Counted from the stretch's first letter, positions 43,501-54,834 are shown. The stretch is 64,000 bases of DNA from Bidens hawaiensis (GCA_021521415.1 JAIQDT010003566.1:17058-81057); one strand, 5' to 3'. Translations and numbers: made by a program. The notes: generated from the letters alone by a model not told the origin.

Positions 43501-46035
43501 TATTCTAATAAAAAAAGGGCTATAAGTTGTGGAGTTTAGACAATAAAAAAGTTATTTTTTCAAGTGATGTGAAGTTTTATGAAAATATTTTTACTTTTAA
43601 AAATATCGATTCACAAAAACCTATTGAAAATTATGAATCATTATCTGAAAACAATTTAAATTTTTTTGATCTATACGATGAAGATATTTCCAAATGTTCC
43701 TTAAATAATGTAAATCCCGATGATGATGTGGGGGTACACGTTGATCACTCTAGAGAGGATTAGCAACCTAGTAGCAACTCGAGGACTTCAGATGAAACTG
43801 AAATTTCACAATCAGATAGCTCTAGAGATAGCTCTAGTGAAGTAGATCCACCTAGAGTTGAAAGTGATAATGTTAATTCTTCTTTCTGAGGGTAACCCTA
43901 ATCAACCTCCTCTTAGAAAATCTTCTAGGATTTCCGCGTTACCGAAAAAACTTAGTGATTTTGTTGTTGAAGGGAAAGTAAAGTATGGTTTTGAAAAAGT
44001 TGTTAACTACTCGAATTTATCTGTTGATAATTTTTCATTTGTGTCTAGTCTGAACAAAACTGTTGAGCCCAGAAATTACTATGAAGCCTCGACAGATTCT
44101 AATTGGGTTAATGCCATGAATGATTAAATGAATGCTCTTTATACTAACAACACTTGGGAACTTGTTGAGTTTCCTAGTGACAAAAAGGCTATAGGTTGTA
44201 GATGGGTTTATAAAATAAAATATAAATCTAATGGGGAAATTTATCGATATAAGGCTCGTTTAGTAGCTAAGGGTTACAACCAGAAAGAAGGCGTTGATTT
44301 TGATGAGACCTTTTCACTAGTTGTTAAAATGATTACTGTTAGGTGTGTCATAAGCCTAGCTGTTGAAAATAGTTGGTGTTTGTTTCATTTAGATGTTAAT
44401 AATGCTTTTCTATATGGTGAATTACATGAGGATGTTTATATGCAACTACCTGATGGATATTTTTCCAAAAATGATACTTGTGTGTGCAAACTTGTTAAAT
44501 CACTATATGGCTTAAAGCAAGCACCACGAATGTGGAATGCTAAACTTGTCTTTGCTTTGTTAAAATAGGATTTACCCGGTCTATGTGTGACTATTCCTTG
44601 TTTATTAAGTCTAAAAAATCTGTGATCGTTATTTTACCTGTTTATGTTGATGATATATTAGTGACCGGAAACGATGATACTGCTATTGATGAAGATAAAG
44701 AAATGTTAAAAACGAATTTTATGATTAAAGACTTGGGTCTACTTAAATATTTTTTGGGAATTGAAGTAGTCAAGTCAGACCAGGGGATTTGTTTGTGTCA
44801 AAGAAAATATTGTATGGAGTTGTTAGCTGAGTATGACATGAGTGCATGCAAACCAGTTAACACTCCTATAGAACAAAACTATGTTATCATGAATATGTGT
44901 GATAAAGATAAGTCATTTTTAACAAACATCACTGGGTATCTAAAATTAATTGGGAAATTAGTATACCTTTCCCATACAAGACCTGATATTTGCTATGCTG
45001 TTCAGTTTTTAAGTCAATATATGAATAAACCGTCTAATGCACATTTACAAATTGCTTAAAGATTGTTGAGATACTTAAAGAAAGCTCCTGGTTTGGGAAT
45101 TTTATTCAAAATGGAGCATCTTTCAACATTTCTGGTTACTCTGATTCAAACTGGGCTAAGTGCCTAGATACTCGACGGTCTGTGACAGGTTTCTATGTTT
45201 TCCTTGGCGGGTCACTAGTGTCTTGGAAAAGCAAGAAGCAATTAACTGTATCCCGGTCATCCGCGAAAGCTGTATATCGGGCCATGTGTGCTTGTATTGA
45301 AGAAATTATTTGGATCAAGAATGTGTTAAAAGAGTTAAAGGTCAATGTTTATCTTCCCGTATCCTTACATTGTGATAATAATGCAGCTATATCTATAGTT
45401 GCAAACCCTGTTTTTCACAATAGAACAAAACATTTTGAGGTTGACTTGTTTTTCCTGTGAGAAAGAATATCATCATGCACAATTAAGACCGTGTCTATAA
45501 GATCTGATAAGCAATTGGCTGACATGTTCACCAAAGGACTCTTGGTAAGTCAGCATGTCATCATGTTACAAAACTTGGGTTTGTTTAACATATTTGGATA
45601 TAAAACTGAGGTAGGGTGTTAAAATAATATTATAACTTCAGTTTAATAGTGGTTTTTATTCTTATGCTTATGCCTATTTTTTGTGTTTAACGTGACTGGT
45701 GAGATTATTGCTCTTGGGCTTGGTTGCTAATGGGCTGCAGCTTTTTCTTAATGGGCTTAGCTTGGAGAGGAAGGCTCCTAGTGTCGGTGGCTGTCTCCTG
45801 TTATATCTAGGGTTCTTGTTTTGATGTACTACATAGAACACACAACAACTCTCACTATCTATCTTCTGGGTTTACAGCTTTGTTAATTAATAATTTTCCA
45901 TGTTCTTTCAATTAGTTTGGCTATCACACTAGTCTATTCTAGTGTTGATTTTTATGTATTACAAGAACAAGCAATTAAGTATTTGGTATTTCTTTTCTGG
46001 TTGAAAGCAATAAGATTTTTTTTACATTCTTGACA
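40525..46035 (+). mobile_element. Copia element W (5.5 kb), older, both LTRs present
   Basis: The 5' LTR is 40525-40950 and the 3' LTR 45617-46035, beginning TGTTAAAATAATATT and ending TTGACA. Flanking bases are AATCT on the left and AATCG on the right, so four of five duplicated bases remain. The LTRs differ by several substitutions and an 8-bp tandem duplication (GGTTGCTT in the 5' copy), which makes W older than Z. The primer site TGGTATCAAGAGCC begins at 40951. Internal frames are interrupted. Confidence 0.9.
41225..45460 (+). pseudogene. Element W gag-pol with frame breaks
   Basis: Gag starts at ATG 41225 (LKGTENYTVWSNAILLALQV) and shifts frame near 41410, continuing LVLSWILNSVSEELYLGQVF. 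A zinc-knuckle remnant (CTNCDKFGHTVERC) lies near 42020 in another frame. Protease shows WIVDSGANQHM. Integrase has WHTRLGHLSDN, CEVCHMAKQ and RSDNGPEF. Reverse transcriptase has YKARLVAKGYNQKEGVDFDE and YVDDILVTGND. RNase H shows SWKSKKQLTVSRSS and CDNNAAISI. Stops or shifts occur near 41435, 42234, 42992, 43315, 43539, 43763, 44127, 44568 and 45059. Confidence 0.88.
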
Positions 46036-46664
46036 AATCGTTGTATACCCATCACCATATTCATACATAATCTATTTTTATATATTGTTTTGAAGAAACC
46101 TTGCAAAAACACAAGTGTAATGGTAATTTGGAGCTTATTTTGGAGACTTTTAAGGTGTTTTTGGAGCTAACCACATGTTTATTATCTTTCCATCCACCCA
46201 CAAACCCTAAGGTAACCCATTTGTGTAACATCAGTAAGAATAATGCTAGAGTTATTTGTTCGAGCTTAAAATCTTCACAGAAACAAAAAAAAATCATATG
46301 AAAATAGAACTTGGGGTTGAATGTGGGTGTGTGCATATATGCCGTAGAAATGGGTGTATGTGTAGGCATGCCTTACAAATATACATACATATGCAGGTAT
46401 ATTATAACTCCATTGTTTCTAGTACACTAGAAACACCTTGAATGATTGTTTCATTTGATTAATCATAAACTTTAAGCTTGATTGATGAAAAAGATGAAGT
46501 GGGTTTTGTAAATCTAAGGAGATGTATGCATGTGTGTTGACGATTAAAATGCTTGCTTCCATGTTAGTAATCTTGAATATCTTGTTGATAATCTATGGTT
46601 GATTAGTTTGAATTAGTATAGCATTTGATGAATTTTTATGATATTGGAAAGGGCTATTTGAAAT

Positions 46665-46692
46665 TTTAGAGAGAGAGAGAGAGGGAGAGAAA
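46665..46692 (+). repeat. (GA)n-rich microsatellite
   Basis: A GAGAGAGA run with one GGG interruption lies in the gypsy LTR segment between Copia W and solo LTR C. Confidence 0.8.
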
Positions 46693-46779
46693 GAGAGCCG
46701 TAAAAGGGAAAGAGAAAAAGAATTTATGGGTTTATATGTTTTAGTTAAATGCAATGTTTTGAAACCCAGCCCGGCACGG

Positions 46780-46801
46780 CCGGTCGGACCGGTCCGACCG
46801 G
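46780..46801. repeat. 22-bp perfect GC palindrome
   Basis: The 22 bases centred on GGACCGGTCC form a perfect inverted repeat, followed by a second imperfect one (CCCGGTACC...GGTACCGCCGGG). It is a GC island in otherwise AT-rich sequence, 50 bp before solo LTR C. Confidence 0.9.
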
Positions 46802-46850
46802 GACCCGGTACCATTGCCGGTACCGCCGGGTGAACATGCAAAAGCAGATC

Positions 46851-48971
46851 TGTAACATCCTACTTTCGATAAGATTAATAAAAGAAATTTCGTTTATTCA
46901 ATAGCGTGTCGTGTATTAGTCAAGATTAAATAGACTATTAGAAGATGGGCTTGAACTTTAGAAGATGGAATAAAAGATGGAATGAGCCTTAGGTCCATGG
47001 GCTAAAGGGAGTATAAGTACCCCCTAAACCCTAAACATATCCATCTTATCCATCTCTACACCATAGCCTACACCATAAAAAACACACACTAACACTCTCC
47101 TATATCCCGAGCCAAGATCCGAAGGTGAAAACCCGAAACCGTTGGTGCTAGAACGTTGAGATGAACCACACCAACATCAAGACTAGACCATGTTCGTAGA
47201 TCGACTCGTTTAAGGTACGTTTATAACGGAAACTTGTTCGTTTAGGTTCAGATTCGTTTAAGTAATCCTAGATCTACATGAATATGGTAAAAACGAATCA
47301 AACGAACTAATTCATAGTGCAAACCATCAACATTTGATAGGTTAATCGAGGGTAAATGAGCCGTAGGTATATATGTATAAATCGCACCATGTAAAACGTA
47401 ATAATTGGATGATTGATGGATTAGGGTTTGTTGGCGCTGGGAATACGAGTTCAATGGTACCAAATTTATGTTGTCTCGTTAAGAATCAGAGGTTTAATCG
47501 CAGATCTTATGTAGGTTGACTGTTTGGGTGTTCTTGGCGATTTTGACTTTGATCTCTGAGTCAAAGTTTGGATAAAACTGATGCCCATTCGTTAAGATAA
47601 CGAATCAGGTGATTCGTTACTCACCAATTCGTTATGATTAAGATAACAAATCAGGTAATTCGTTACTCACCAATTCGTTATGATTAAGATAACGAATTAG
47701 GTCATTCGTTACTTACCAATTCGTTATGATTAAGATAACGTATCAGGTGATTCGTTACTTACCCATTCGCTAAGTTAAGATAACGAATTAGGCCATGTTC
47801 TGATAACGAATTAGACCATGAATCAGGCTATGTTCAGATAACGAATGAGACTTAATTCGTTATAGCGAATGAGTGAGCGAAATAGATAATAATTTAAATC
47901 CTAATGGAAAATATGTTAAGATAGTTAATGAAAATAAAATTTTTCCAACCTGACCTGGCAGGTTAACCCCTGCCGCCCCTAGAAACCCGCTGCCAGGGGC
48001 GCTGCCCCCAGACCCCCGTTCGTTGAGGGTTACAATTAAATTAAAAATACGATATGGGTATTGATAGTAATTGATACACGTAATTATTATACAGTTAGCA
48101 GAGCACAACTAAAGAAATGTATTACCATTAACTCCGAACGTAACCGCATTCAGGTGAGTTTCTAGCCTCATTCCTTGTTATGATTTTGGGGTTGTGTGCA
48201 TACTCGATGTGATTAGTTAATACACTTACCTTAAGTGGTAAGTGTATGTCATATATGATTTATGTATGGATGAATTCTTGTCGGTGCGTGAATGATCTTC
48301 GGATATTGCATGTACTGTCAGGTAATAAATGATATGATTGTTGTATATTATGAAGGTATGATGCATGTACGTATGAAACTTATAATTATATATATAGAAA
48401 GGTGTGGAATGATAGTAAGAAAGAAATGGAGACCAGACCCTAATAATATCCGAGGATGGAGGGTACCAGACCCTAATAATATCCGAGGAAGAAGGGAGAC
48501 CGGACCCTAATAATATCCGAGGTATGTAGGGAAAAATGCTATTTATAATGTAAGGTTAGTTATGAATGTATATGGAAGAATGATGAACATGATAAGTATG
48601 TAATGCGTACCTTCGGGCACGTATATATGTACGTAAAGTAAGTTATTTGATTAACTAGAACTCACTCAGCGTAACTGACTTTTAGTATGCACACAGGTGC
48701 GTAGAATGAGGCAGCTCGCTTGATGAGGAGGACACATGGCATGGAGTTGAAGATACTGGCATCTCAAGGAAATGTTATGATGTTTTAAAGACTCTATTTT
48801 TTTTGTTTAAATGACTATGAATGTTGGTTAAGACAAGATTTGAAAGTTATGTAATAGATTATGGTTAAAGTTTTTATATTCCGTGAAATTTTTAATTAAC
48901 TATGATATTTAGAACTGTGTTTATGAGTAAATCCAACGTCCAAAGTAGGGCACCGGGAGCGGGGCCTTACA
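46851..48971 (+). mobile_element. Solo LTR C
   Basis: It runs TGTAACATCCTACTTTCG to GGGGCCTTACA, 2121 bp. The flanks AGATC (46846-46850) and AGATT (48972-48976) match at four of five bases. It contains four diverged 46-bp units of AATTCGTTATGATTAAGATAACGAATCAGG type (about 47625-47800), a shortened GC hairpin block (47950-48020), and a three-copy CAGACCCTAATAATATCCGAGG array (48425-48530). Confidence 0.83.
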
Positions 48972-49559
48972 AGATTTAACGGATATATCTGACGGTGTTT
49001 GGACACGAGGTATTTGGACATATCTGACGGTGTACCTACCGAAGATGAGTTTCTCACAAATCCCCTCTTTTTAATAATTAAATGTTTTATAAATGTTTTT
49101 TTTTTGGGAAAGACACATTTCGTAAGCATTTTATTTTACAATTGTATTAAATGTAATGGGTTAAATCAGACTGGTGTGAAATACTTAGGTAAGTAAACAA
49201 CTGCCTAAATACAGTATGAACGCGAAGGTAAGGAAACAACTACCTGGTCATTATAACAGTTAACCTTGTATTGGGACACATAAATATTGATAAATAAAAT
49301 AGTGGAAGCTTCGTGGAGGGCGCGGGAAAAGAAAAGCGTGCGTGATTAAATGGAAACTGTTGACTTTTTAAAGTTTGGACTTACATTTGAAAAAAATCAT
49401 GTATTATTACACGTGTAAAAACTCTAATGGTTGAATAAAGTCCAACTTATGTATTATATATAAATTTGATTGTGATTGGCTGAAATGGTGTCTGTCACTA
49501 CCCGAAATGACTTAGTAAAAGTCTTTCACTGTTTAATTAAAGATTTTCGGGGTGTGACA

Positions 49560-50186
49560 TAAAGAACTCCAACAAATATTAGGTCACGAGCCTAGTCATG
49601 TTCTTCTCCAAATAAACTAAGTTTGCAATTTTCCTTCGGCTACTTCTACTTGATAATTGGTTCTCCTACGTCTAACCCGCAACGATTAACTACTATGCCA
49701 CGTCATCCCTTCTATTTTTTTCTCAAAATGATCTAAATCACCAATAACCTTCTAATCTCGTCAGTAACTGCTCGAAATTAGTCATGGCTCCCTGGCTACC
49801 TAGCTTCGACTTTTGTTTATTGCCTTTTAAAACAAGTATGAATGGTCTAGGTTGACATTGTCGGCTAACATCCAGACATTTAAACTTTGGAAGCTACTGC
49901 AATCAGACCAACAAGGTGGTGGCACAACTGCCTACAAACCCTAATCTTTGAAGTGCTAATAACCGATCGATGGCTGGGTACAAGCGGCTTTGTTTCCGTC
50001 TTCAAACCCTAATTGACCCAAACAATCTTCCGCCAACGTGAAACAAGGTGTTCTTCGTGTGGGTTAACTGCAAAACATCAATACTTACAGATCTTTGATC
50101 GAAAATAAGCCTATTGAATTGGTCTCGGAACACGACTTCTCAATCGGATCTAACTAAAAAATCGAACATTAATAACAAACCTGAGC
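49560..50186. other. Unassigned sequence, perhaps leader of a decayed Copia element
   Basis: No domain is recognisable. It lies downstream (minus strand) of the primer binding site at 50187-50200 and could be its untranslated leader. Confidence 0.3.
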
Positions 50187-50536
50187 TCTGATACCACTTT
50201 TTAAGATTTTAAACCCACATGAACCAAACCCACACACGAAACCGATAAACAAACACGAGGATTTTACATTGTTCGGTCTAAACTTACCAACATACACGTG
50301 CTGCAACCAGGAAACTCTTTATTTATCTGCCTCTTACCACTAATGATGAGGAATTACAAGTACAACACAACTATTTATAATTACAGACTAGGGTTACAAA
50401 CTTGTTTCACAAGAAAACTAGTAAACATACCAAATTAATATAAAACCGGGTCATCTGCCTCTTTAATTAACCGTCACCAATTTAGTTTTCTAAAATGAAC
50501 CGACTCAACACCAATCGAGTTTCCATAACTCCGACA
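50187..50536 (-). mobile_element. Copia 5' LTR and primer binding site, remnant
   Basis: On the minus strand an LTR-like block starts TGTCGGAGTTATGG near 50536, contains a TATAAATA motif (complement near 50380), and is followed by GTGGTATCAGAGCTC (50200-50187), a primer binding site for initiator Met-tRNA. No coding part or second LTR remains nearby. Confidence 0.55.
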
Positions 50537-51287
50537 GTTCCATCATCACAAATCTGATGTGCAAGTAGTAAACTTTTTTAACAACTAAATCCAAGAAACG
50601 TAAAAACGCAAATGGGGTTGTCACATAAAAATTAGAATACTATATGTTAAAACTATGTAATGACCTTGTCGGATAAATAGCCTAATAATTTATTGGTAAT
50701 CCGATTGATCAACATCTGATAGAAAATTATAAAACCTAATAAGTAAAAAGAAAACAAACAAACAAAAAAAACAAAACAAAAACTTGTGTGAATTAAATAT
50801 AACCTCTTGTCAGTTATTGATTTTAAAAATCGATGAGGACAAACGCTAAAATAAAATAAGGTAGAACGATTATAAAATATTAACTTCTATGGGTATATTG
50901 ATTACTTGGAGATTGATTTGAATGTTTAATCGCCGATTAGAGAGGATATGGAACCCTTTGAGCAGAGGACGAAGAAATTGACCACGATTTGTTCAAACCT
51001 TAAATTGGATCCGAGAATTTAATGGATATGGATTCAAGTCAGGTTATATATCGCAACATGATCATATGTAAAAGGAAAAAACTTTGGTTTGGGTTGCAAA
51101 TTGTAGTCTACACGATGCAAAATTGCAAATGATGTGATTTTTTTCACCACCATTAATTTTAGTAGTTAGCTAGATTATCATTACTAGACGTTGTGGCACC
51201 TGGATTGTATGGTAAGATGGATCAATTAGTGCAATGTGAAATAAAAACTTTTTTTTTTGAGTAAAGAACAGATATAATATTGAATGA

Positions 51288-51608
51288 TTAAACCACGCAT
51301 GACCCATCTCTACCGATGGTAATCGGATTAACAATTGCAGACAATACTCGGTAATTGGCTCTAGCATCGGGAGCTCCATGTCCATCCCCAAACTGGTACA
51401 TACTCTGTGCAACTCTAGCTAGATTAAGAGCCACATCGATGATTGGATAGGCCGAGACGTCATAACAAGCATCTCGTGCTTTGATCAATTTCATCCATGC
51501 TTTATCGATTAGAGTGTTTATGTATTCCCGTGCAAATTCCTCGCTAACTCCATTGTCGCGCATGTAACATGATATTGCATCCACGCTTTCGCCTCTAGCT
51601 ATCTCCTC
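51288..51608 (-). pseudogene. TPS copy B exon 7
   Basis: 107 codons including the stop: GVSEEFAREYINTLIDKAWM, AQSMYQFGDGHGAPDARANY, then RVLSAIVNPITIGRDGSCVV. It is open and ends where TPS proteins normally end. Confidence 0.88.
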
Positions 51609-51693
51609 CTATGCATAAAAACAAAACAATAAGGCACATAAAAAAATATAGTAAAGCTTGTTACCAACACAATGGTTCGTAAAGAATATATAC

Positions 51694-51933
51694 CGATGAA
51701 ATAACGGTTTCGTTATAATGTCGGAAAAGCATAGATGACCATTTGAAAAGATCTTGGCACTTCTCCAAGGACTCGATTGTATCTTCTTGATTAAATGATA
51801 AGTAGCCGTGAGTAAGTATGACCACTCCTGAAGCCGATACCCATGCGTTATCAAGATACTCATCAAATGTTGGCGTGTAATTGGCTTTAGTCCACTTTGC
51901 TTCCAAATAAAATGATTCACATAATTCTCCCCA
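51694..51933 (-). pseudogene. TPS copy B exon 6
   Basis: The 240-bp open exon encodes WGELCESFYLEAKWTKANYT, DEYLDNAWVSASGVVILTHG and SLEKCQDLFKWSSMLFRHYN. Its acceptor AATTAG|TGGGGAG is the undisturbed form of the site hit by the SINE-like element in copy A. Confidence 0.88.
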
Positions 51934-52037
51934 CTAATTAATTGGATCAAAATAAATGTCATATGACTGCTGGAATATGCAAATCTTATGCTACATACTA
52001 CTAAGAATTTGATGGAAGCCACCTAGACGCTAGAAAA

Positions 52038-52196
52038 TTGATGTTACGGACTGAAACCATTGCAAGGTATGAGATTTGTACCACATCGGTTGTATGGGCA
52101 ACTGATGTGGGGTTTATAAGCCAAATGGGTTCCCTCACCTAAAAGATCGATGTGGGATAAGTCTCATACCATGCAATGATTTCACTTCGTAACAAT
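52038..52196. mobile_element. MITE of about 159 bp in intron 5 of TPS copy B
   Basis: The left end TTGATGTTACGGACTGAAAC and following bases pair with the right end over about 50 bp (both arms contain TGCAA/TGCAT-GGTATGAGA and CCACATCG). The homologous intron of copy A lacks it. Target duplication is unclear. Confidence 0.7.
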
Positions 52197-52239
52197 TGAG
52201 TCCATGATGATTATCTCTACAATAAATCATTAAACTTAC

Positions 52240-52378
52240 CACTTTTGCTAGGGTAGGTAAGATGTTTTTCCTTTGTGTAATCATAGTGTCATAAGCCATT
52301 CCATTAATGTTATTGTAAAGTGCTAGGAAGCCTACTTGAAGACTTGTGGGCAAACTTCCCACGGCAGTAACGTCCCAC
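52240..52378 (-). pseudogene. TPS copy B exon 5
   Basis: 139 bp, open: WDVTAVGSLPTSLQVGFLAL, then YDTMITQRKNILPTLAKV. Same length and boundaries as copy A. Confidence 0.87.
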
Positions 52379-52462
52379 CTAAAAACAACGGTCACGTATA
52401 CTTAACTTTGAAATGTTAATGGACATAAGTAAACGTTTTTGTGATTCTATATAATTTGGTAC

Positions 52463-52681
52463 ATTTTGATAGCATTTGTGAGGACTTCGAGTTCATCTAC
52501 AGATTCCCAAATGTCATAGATGTCATCAAACATAGTTATTAACGCACAAACTTTTGTTAGCACTATACGGCAATAATCATATCGAGGTTGGAACATCATT
52601 CCAGACCCCCAAAAGAAACATTCCATGATTCTATCCCTTATGAAGCCCAATTTTTTTGTTAGTGCTATATTTTCCCACCAT
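52463..52681 (-). pseudogene. TPS copy B exon 4 (DDxxD)
   Basis: 219 bp, open: WWENIALTKKLGFIRDRIME, FFWGSGMMFQPRYDYCRIVL, then DDIYDIWESVDELEVLTNAI. It holds the Mg2+-binding aspartates and is the reference that exposes the 1-bp deletion in copy A. Confidence 0.88.
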
Positions 52682-52822
52682 CTGTTTTAACACATATAAA
52701 AAGGTTGTTAGATAACCCTAAACATAAAAACTTACCTAGTAGATCTTACTAAAAGAGCAAGGAATTAATGGGTTTTAGGAAACTCATGTGTTCTAAAAGA
52801 GGTCAAGAGAATGTTTACTTAC

Positions 52823-53198
52823 TTTGACACTTGTTGAAGATCTCTCTTGTTTGAGGATTGGACCATGTTGAAATCTAATATAGCGAGTTCAAGCAATAGT
52901 TTACTTGCATCTTTTCTATTACTATACACCTCAATGTGTCATCTAGCTTGTAACCTTTGCACCATACAATACAAGGGAGTATCCAATGAAAGATTTATGT
53001 AGTTATTTGTTACTTCATCGTTTATATTACCACTTAGTTTCAACAAATTTTCTTTGGCAAGCAACTTGGCCTCCTGCAGATCGAATTCGCTCTCAAGTGC
53101 AAGAAACGAAGCTTCATATAGACTTAGAAGTGTTTTGACATCTGACTTCAGACTTCCTATTAAGCCATCATGGCTGTCCTTGAATCTCTTTAGAAAAT
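52823..53198 (-). pseudogene. TPS copy B exon 3 with nonsense codon
   Basis: 376 bp, one frame: LIGSLKSDVKTLLSLYEASF, then LDTPLYCMVQRLQAR followed by TGA (52939-52941), then HIEVYSNRKDASKLLLELAI. The aligned codon in copy A is TGG. The stop removes the whole catalytic domain. Confidence 0.88.
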
Positions 53199-53255
53199 CT
53201 AATTAGCTCCAATTAATGAATTACTTAATCATATGAACATTGGAGAGGGATAAGT

Positions 53256-53257
<2 letters not shown>

Positions 53258-53311
<54 letters not shown>

Positions 53312-53722
53312 GGATGGATCTTGCGAGAAGTGATATTACAGCGAGATGTGCGAGAAGTTAAGGTATAACTCCATTAATCCCTAATTTCACTCCTTTTCAT
53401 ATGATGTTACATGCATATATGTAGGTTGGTTGTATTTATGTCTTAATTACACATTCAAACCTACCTACAAACATATAAATGTACCGAGCCACATTCAAAC
53501 CTATGTACCTACATACATACAAACATACATACATATATACAAACATACGTACACATATACAAACATACGTACCTACACACATACATATGCACCTACACAA
53601 CACACCTACACATAAGAAAGGGAGTGAAATTAGGGATTAATGGAGTTACACCTTCACTTCTCGCTGTAAAACAACTTCTGAAATAATCCAAAACCTATAT
53701 ATATATATATATATATATATAA
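53258..53722. repeat. Foldback repeat embedded in TA microsatellites (intron 2 of TPS copy B)
   Basis: (TA)n runs at 53258-53309 and 53696-53722 flank a 385-bp inverted-repeat unit. Its arms contain GAGAAGTGATATTACAGCGA and AACTCCATTAATCCCTAATT on the left and their near complements on the right (53610-53680). The loop is a CATA/CAAA tetranucleotide-rich tract (53440-53615). It is likely a MITE inserted at TA. Confidence 0.7.
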
Positions 53723-54112
53723 ATATAATCTTTGAACATATATGGGGTGGGGTGTATGATACTAGCTAGATGATTCATAGTTTCTGTTTGCCCAATCACC
53801 ATTACGACGGATCAAATAATTTTTAATAAGGGAAAAAAAATTCGTCGGATCAATATGTTTCGACTCATTGGGTCATGATCATGTTATTCCTTTTCAACAT
53901 ATATGTTATTCTTATGAGGTTTTTTTATTTATTATATATTGTTGTTCATTTGTGACATAATATACTTTTTTATGCTTGTATAATAATAATATACAACCTT
54001 TAAACTTTTTAAGAGATCCTACTATATCAAATTATTTATATATTATTGGTTTCATAATGATAGAAATATTAGTTTAACATATTAATTAAAGTACAATTTT
54101 TCTGGCCTTATT

Positions 54113-54117
54113 GGTGT

Positions 54118-54148
<31 letters not shown>

Positions 54149-54149
54149 G
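54113..54149 (+). repeat. (GT)n followed by poly(G)
   Basis: A GTGTGTGTG run is followed by about 18 G with little interruption, in the intron between TPS copy B exons 2 and 3. Confidence 0.85.
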
Positions 54150-54258
54150 AGGGGGTGGTGGTCATGTTAAGGCTGGATCCACCTAATGCATGCTTAATGA
54201 AACCATATACTATCAATTAGTGTTTTACAATATGTTTTGTTACAGAAGTGTGAATTAC

Positions 54259-54547
54259 CTTGTGAAACACTATAACCATGATCTCTAAGAAGCCTGAATT
54301 TTAGAGAAGCTGCATGAAGATCCTCTTCTTCTTGCTCTTTAGTTTCAGTTATTAATTTGTCGAGTAATCTTGTAATGTTGGCTTGAAACCGATAGCCAAG
54401 GCCCAGCCGTTCAATGTCATCTACAAGCTCAAGCAACTGCAAAGTAGAACCACCAGTTTCATACGCGTAAAGCATTGCACCCACTTTCTCCTCTAGCTTC
54501 TTCACCTCCACCATATCCTGTAATTTCATCTCAACTTGATTAAACAC
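54259..54547 (-). pseudogene. TPS copy B exon 2
   Basis: It encodes VFNQVEMKLQDMVEVKKLEE, LELVDDIERLGLGYRFQANI and SLKFRLLRDHGYSVSQ. The codon before VFNQVE is TAA, where copy A has AAA. If the true acceptor lies upstream of it, this is a second nonsense mutation. The donor is CAAG|GTAATT. Confidence 0.83.
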
Positions 54548-54627
54548 TTAATGCATGATCATAAAAAAGTTACAAACCTGCATGTGCACACACACACACA
54601 CATTATATTTTATGAATTTGGACTTAC

Positions 54628-54834
54628 TGAGAAACCGGTCTCCAAGTTCTCAATAAAATCAGGAGTCCAACTAGTTTGCTGGTAGGTGGATACACTGTTT
54701 TCGGTTTGCAAAACTTTATTATGGGCTTTACATATTGTTACGCGGTGCTCTCTACCTTTGTGTTTGACCATTTGCACTGCCCTTTTTCTTGATATTGATA
54801 GTGATGAGACACATTGAGAGAATATAAGAGCCAT
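54628..54834 (-). pseudogene. TPS copy B exon 1
   Basis: 69 codons from MALIFSQCVSSLSISRKRAV to NLETGFS, ending at TCA|GTAAGT. The serine- and arginine-rich start suggests a plastid transit peptide. I prefer this ATG to one seven codons upstream because copy A starts at the aligned position. Confidence 0.85.

Larger units (their letters stand above)
38571..49559 (+). mobile_element. Ty3-gypsy 3' LTR interrupted by three later insertions
   Basis: It starts TGTGACGCCCGGC right after the gypsy tail. The proposed end is TTCGGGGTGTGACA at 49546-49559. In between lie a Pack-MULE (39050-40279), Copia W (40525-46035) and solo LTR C (46851-48971). Removing them and their duplicated target bases leaves about 2.1 kb, close to the LTR at 741-2925. 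The right end is inferred from the terminal sequence only, since the 5' LTR is not in the window. Bases 49491-49559 also form an inverted repeat (TGTCAC/GTGACA). Confidence 0.55.
51288..54834 (-). pseudogene. Monoterpene synthase-like pseudogene, copy B (seven exons)
   Basis: The compact homologue of copy A has exons at 54834-54628, about 54547-54259, 53198-52823, 52681-52463, 52378-52240, 51933-51694 and 51608-51288. The predicted enzyme type is a plastid class I TPS acting on geranyl diphosphate. The metal-binding DDIYD motif is intact in frame in exon 4. TGA at 52939-52941 replaces the tryptophan of copy A's ARWHI in exon 3, and TAA replaces a lysine codon at the start of exon 2. The RR of RR(X)8W is absent from exon 1 (TENSVSTYQQTSW). 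The second metal site is degenerate (YNETVISSEEE). Exons 4 to 7 are open, so inactivation may be fairly recent. Introns contain a MITE and a foldback repeat. Confidence 0.87.
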
